From: JANNHP01 sp031404455 | GTDB taxonomy: Bacteria; Planctomycetota; JAJSAM01; JAJVHW01 | Assembly (NCBI GenBank): GCA_031404455.1 | Contig: JANNHP010000314.1 | Span: 1 to 20,050 of the forward strand | Direction: 5' to 3' | Length of the DNA stretch: 20,050 bases | Shown: piece after piece, positions 17,659-20,050 of the stretch | Layout: each line of letters opens with the position of its first letter | Numbering within the stretch: position 1 is the first letter of the stretch | Made by a program: the position numbers and the translations under genes | The notes under the pieces: model-generated | Seen by the model: only the letters and a program-made list of their open reading frames with translations | What the model was told of the DNA's origin: nothing | Database searches by the model: none

Positions 17659-18797
17659 GACGCGCCCCCGTCGGCGGGAGCAGGCGCGGCGTCGGTCGCA
17701 GGCAGCCGGACGAGGATCGTGGTCCCCTCCTCGCCGCCGGGCAGCGCCGCGATCGAGCCGCCGTGGTCGCGGACGATCCCAGCGAATGCGGCGAGCTCGA
17801 GTCCCGTGCCGTCCTGCACGCCCTCGGCGTCGGGGAACGGATCGAAGAGGCGGCTCCTGCGTTCGTCGGAGAGCGCCGGGCCGCGGTCGGTGACGGCGAT
17901 CTCCACGACCCGCCGCATCGCCTCGGTGCGGACGTTGACCCGCGCCTCCACGGCGCCTCCCGGCGGCGTCACGCGCGCGGCGCGGTTCCTCAGGATCTCG
18001 AACCCGGCGCGCAGGAGTTCGGGGGAAGCGAGGACCACCGCGTTCTCGGCGGCGTTCCTCGACACGGTGGAGGTCCCGCGCGCCGTCGCGGCCGGCATCC
18101 CCGGTGCCGCGCCCTTGCGCTCTCCGAACACCTCCGCCACGATCCGGCCGACGTCCACGGGCCGCGCCGCGACGTCGCGCCGTCCGTAGAACCTGGCGAG
18201 GCTCTCGACGACGCCGGCGATCCGGCGGACCTGCTCGCGCATCCCGGGCACGTCCACGGGGCCGTCGGTCTCGACGCTGCCGAGCTGCAGTTCGAGGATC
18301 TGGAGCGGGTTGCGGATCGAGTGGGCGACGCCCGCCGCGAGCTGCTCGACGCCGCCGGCGCGCGCGCGCGGAGTCGGCTCGTTCGCCCCGGTCTGGATCG
18401 CCACGGACGGGATCGCTCCCGTCGTCTCGGAGGCGACCGTCGCAGCGACGCGCTTCGCGATCGACAGCAGCTCGCCCGCGTAGAACGGCTCGGGGAGGTA
18501 CGAGTCGGCGCCGAGGGCGATGGCGCGCGCGGCGCGCTCGCGGAGCGACGCGGGGAAGAGGACCAGGAAGAAGGCGCGCGGCCAGCGCGCCCGGAGCACG
18601 GCCACGATCTCGAGGTCGCGCTCGTCGATCGCAGTGATTCCGAGCACCACGAAACGGGGGGCGACAGGGGTGTCGTCGAGCACCAGCTTGTAGACCGAGG
18701 ACACGGGGAGCGGGTCGAAGCCGGCCGACTCCGCCAGTCCACGGACGAGCGCGAGCGTAGGCTCGTCGTCGTGGAGGATCAGCGCGGCGGTCTTCAT
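17655..18797 (-). CDS. Histidine kinase with an N-terminal pseudo-receiver
   Basis: This is a 380-residue soluble protein. Residues 3-120 are receiver-like: HDDE (9-12) is present, but the phosphoacceptor site is Gly (VVLGIT) and the lysine site reads LPEPF, so phosphorylation is unlikely. A linker follows, then a histidine helix LAAGVAHSIRNPLQILEL (His159; the usual Glu after His is Ser). The ATPase domain is divergent: EILRNRAARVTPPGG for the N-box, TDRGPALS for G1, LFDPFP for the F box and GTGLEL for G2. It is probably a kinase, though activity may be low. The ATG at 18797 has only a weak GGGG before it. It is the first gene of a three-gene, overlapping operon, and the intact receiver of the next protein is its natural partner. 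It is divergent from the FAD-oxidase gene. Confidence 0.87.
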   Translation of the reverse strand: MKTAALILHDDEPTLALVRGLAESAGFDPLPVSSVYKLVLDDTPVAPRFVVLGITAIDERDLEIVAVLRARWPRAFFLVLFPASLRERAARAIALGADSYLPEPFYAGELLSIAKRVAATVASETTGAIPSVAIQTGANEPTPRARAGGVEQLAAGVAHSIRNPLQILELQLGSVETDGPVDVPGMREQVRRIAGVVESLARFYGRRDVAARPVDVGRIVAEVFGERKGAAPGMPAATARGTSTVSRNAAENAVVLASPELLRAGFEILRNRAARVTPPGGAVEARVNVRTEAMRRVVEIAVTDRGPALSDERRSRLFDPFPDAEGVQDGTGLELAAFAGIVRDHGGSIAALPGGEEGTTILVRLPATDAAPAPADGGAS

Positions 18798-18929
18798 CGT
18801 GCCCCGGCGGAGGTTCCGCCCACCGAGGTCCGCAACGTCCGTGCCGTCGCCCGGCGCTCGCAGAGGTGCCGTGGAGCCTCTGTCGGCGTCGAGAATTCGC
18901 GACACGGGGTTCAGGCTCCTCACCTCGCG

Positions 18930-18935
18930 TATCCT
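18930..18935 (+). promoter_or_regulatory. TATCCT, possible -10 element for a leaderless transcript
   Basis: TATCCT ends 9 bases before the ATG of the FAD-oxidase gene, and no Shine-Dalgarno sequence lies between. A start at the usual distance would fall at or next to the ATG, giving an mRNA with almost no leader. TTCAGG (18910-18915) is 14 bases upstream, too close for a normal -35. Confidence 0.3.
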
Positions 18936-18944
18936 GGGCTTCTC

Positions 18945-20050
18945 ATGCCCGACCTCTTCAGCCTTCTCGCGGCGATCTGCCCGGCGACGCGGGATCCAGC
19001 GGCGCTCGCCGAGGCGTCCGCGGACAAGAGCGGCTGCAAAGGGACCGCCGATCTCGTCGTGCGGCCGAGGACGACGGAGGAGGTGTCGGCGGTGGTGCGT
19101 CTCGCGAACGAAGTGCCGTTTCTCGTGGTGCCTCGCGCTGCCGGGACGGGGCGGGTCGGCGGCGCCGTGCCCGAGCGCGGCGGGGTCGTCCTCGACGTGA
19201 TGGGGATGGACCGCATCCTCGAGATCGACCGGGCCGAGCAGATCGCGCGCGTGGAGCCCGGAGTGCGCCTCGGCGCGCTGCAGCGGGCGGTCGCGCAGAC
19301 GGGGCTCTTCTTCCCGCCCGACCCGGCGAGTGCGAAGGACTGCGCGGTGGGCGGCGCAGTGGCGACGTCGGCGGGCGGGCTCTCGGGCGTCAAGTACGGC
19401 ACGATGAAACACTACGTCCTCGGTCTGACAGTGGTGCTGCCGACGGGCGAGATCGTGAGGACGGGCGCCCGCACCCGCAAGTGCGTCACGGGCTACGACC
19501 TGACGTCCCTCTTCGTCGGCAGCGAGGGGACGCTCGGGATCTTCACGGAGATCACGCTGCGGCTCGTGCCGATGCCGGAGTCGGCGGGGACCCTCGCGGC
19601 CTGGTTCGACGAGGAGGACGCCGCGCGCGCCGGCGTCGCCGCGGCGCTCGAGACGAGTGCCGTGCCGCGGGCGCTCGAGTACGTCGACGCGCGCGCACTC
19701 TCGGCCGTCGCCGCGTTCGTCGGGCGCCCGGAATGGGGGCGCAGCGCAGCGCTCGTCCTCGTCGAGTGCGACGGCGCGCCCGAGGCCGTCCGCGACGAGC
19801 TCTCGGCGTTCGAATCGGCGCTCGCCGGCGCCGGTGCGCGCGTCGAGCGGGCCGTGACCGCCGAGGGCCGGGACGCCCTCTGGGAGGCGCGGCGTGCGAT
19901 CAGTCCCGCCGTCACCGCGCGGTGGCCGCACCGGTTCGCCGAGGACATCTGCGTCCCGCGCACACAGTTCGTCCGGATGATCGGCGACCTCCACGTGATC
20001 GCCGCGCGGCACGGACTCCTCGCCCTCGGCTTCGGCCACGCGGGCGACGG
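18945..20050 (+). CDS. FAD-linked oxidase, GlcD/D-lactate dehydrogenase type (truncated by the window edge)
   Basis: The frame is open from ATG 18945 to the last base, 368 residues of an expected 450-490. It belongs to the vanillyl-alcohol-oxidase flavoprotein group that includes the glycolate oxidase subunit GlcD and D-lactate dehydrogenases. The FAD domain (about 35-210) has VVRPRTTEEVSAVV, PRAAGTGRVGGAVPERGGVV (family usually GTGLSGG), AVGGAVATSAGGLSGVKYG and GYDLTSLFVGSEGTLGIFTE. The window stops inside the C-terminal signature at FGHAGDG, normally followed by NLH, which carries the active-site histidine. The substrate cannot be read from the sequence; glycolate, D-lactate or another 2-hydroxy acid are options. 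No iron-sulfur partner is visible because the gene runs off the edge. Confidence 0.9.
   Translation, partial: MPDLFSLLAAICPATRDPAALAEASADKSGCKGTADLVVRPRTTEEVSAVVRLANEVPFLVVPRAAGTGRVGGAVPERGGVVLDVMGMDRILEIDRAEQIARVEPGVRLGALQRAVAQTGLFFPPDPASAKDCAVGGAVATSAGGLSGVKYGTMKHYVLGLTVVLPTGEIVRTGARTRKCVTGYDLTSLFVGSEGTLGIFTEITLRLVPMPESAGTLAAWFDEEDAARAGVAAALETSAVPRALEYVDARALSAVAAFVGRPEWGRSAALVLVECDGAPEAVRDELSAFESALAGAGARVERAVTAEGRDALWEARRAISPAVTARWPHRFAEDICVPRTQFVRMIGDLHVIAARHGLLALGFGHAGD

Noticed and set aside
18798..20039. Upstream extension of the first kinase on the minus strand
   Set aside because: It is antisense to the FAD-oxidase gene, whose frame has clear family motifs; the kinase begins naturally at 18797.

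Overview
The window is about 70% G+C and densely coded on both strands. There is no rRNA, tRNA, transposase, phage gene, CRISPR array or IS element that I can see. Gene content (Lgt, a fused-type glycine cleavage P protein, GcvT/GcvH, a sigma-54-type activator, c-di-GMP domains, a secreted multidomain protein with PPC and putative-Ig modules) points to a free-living, high-GC, Gram-negative-type bacterium. The style of the secreted protein and the signalling density would fit Planctomycetota, Myxococcota, Acidobacteriota or a similar uncultured phylum. No marker here resolves which.

Layout. 1-100 is the tail of an unknown gene. 257-2576 (+) holds a membrane-anchored HEAT-repeat-like protein and a small DUF5658-type membrane protein, ended by two adjacent hairpins. 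2680-6992 (-) holds lgt and, downstream of it, a 1081-residue secreted protein. 7148-10020 (+) is gcvP, broken by a one-base frameshift near 8500. 10131-11709 (-) is gcvT-gcvH, convergent with gcvP. 11763-11945 (+) is a small zinc-ribbon ORF. 12009-18797 (-) is five consecutive signalling genes in two units: first a kinase, a REC-GAF-HD-GYP protein and a GAF-GGDEF protein, coupled by 4-base GTGA overlaps; then a kinase and its NtrC-type regulator. 18945 to the end (+) is a truncated GlcD-like FAD oxidase, divergent from the signalling block.

How they work together. GcvP, GcvH and GcvT are the P, H and T proteins of the glycine cleavage system; the L protein is not in the window. Lgt starts lipoprotein maturation. 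The signalling block looks like one sensory/c-di-GMP control module plus a sigma-54 output pair. Each of its five proteins starts with a receiver-like domain, but only two of these keep the full phosphorylation residues. The HD-GYP domain has lost a metal-binding histidine, while the GGDEF partner keeps its active and inhibitory sites.

The strongest candidates for a second look are the gcvP frameshift; a perfect 23-bp hairpin that swallows the gcvP stop codon and is echoed by stop-overlapping hairpins at other operon ends; the receiver-rich signalling cluster; and a secreted protein whose central domain resembles a metalloprotease that has lost its HExxH. I found no clearly new defence or mobile system.
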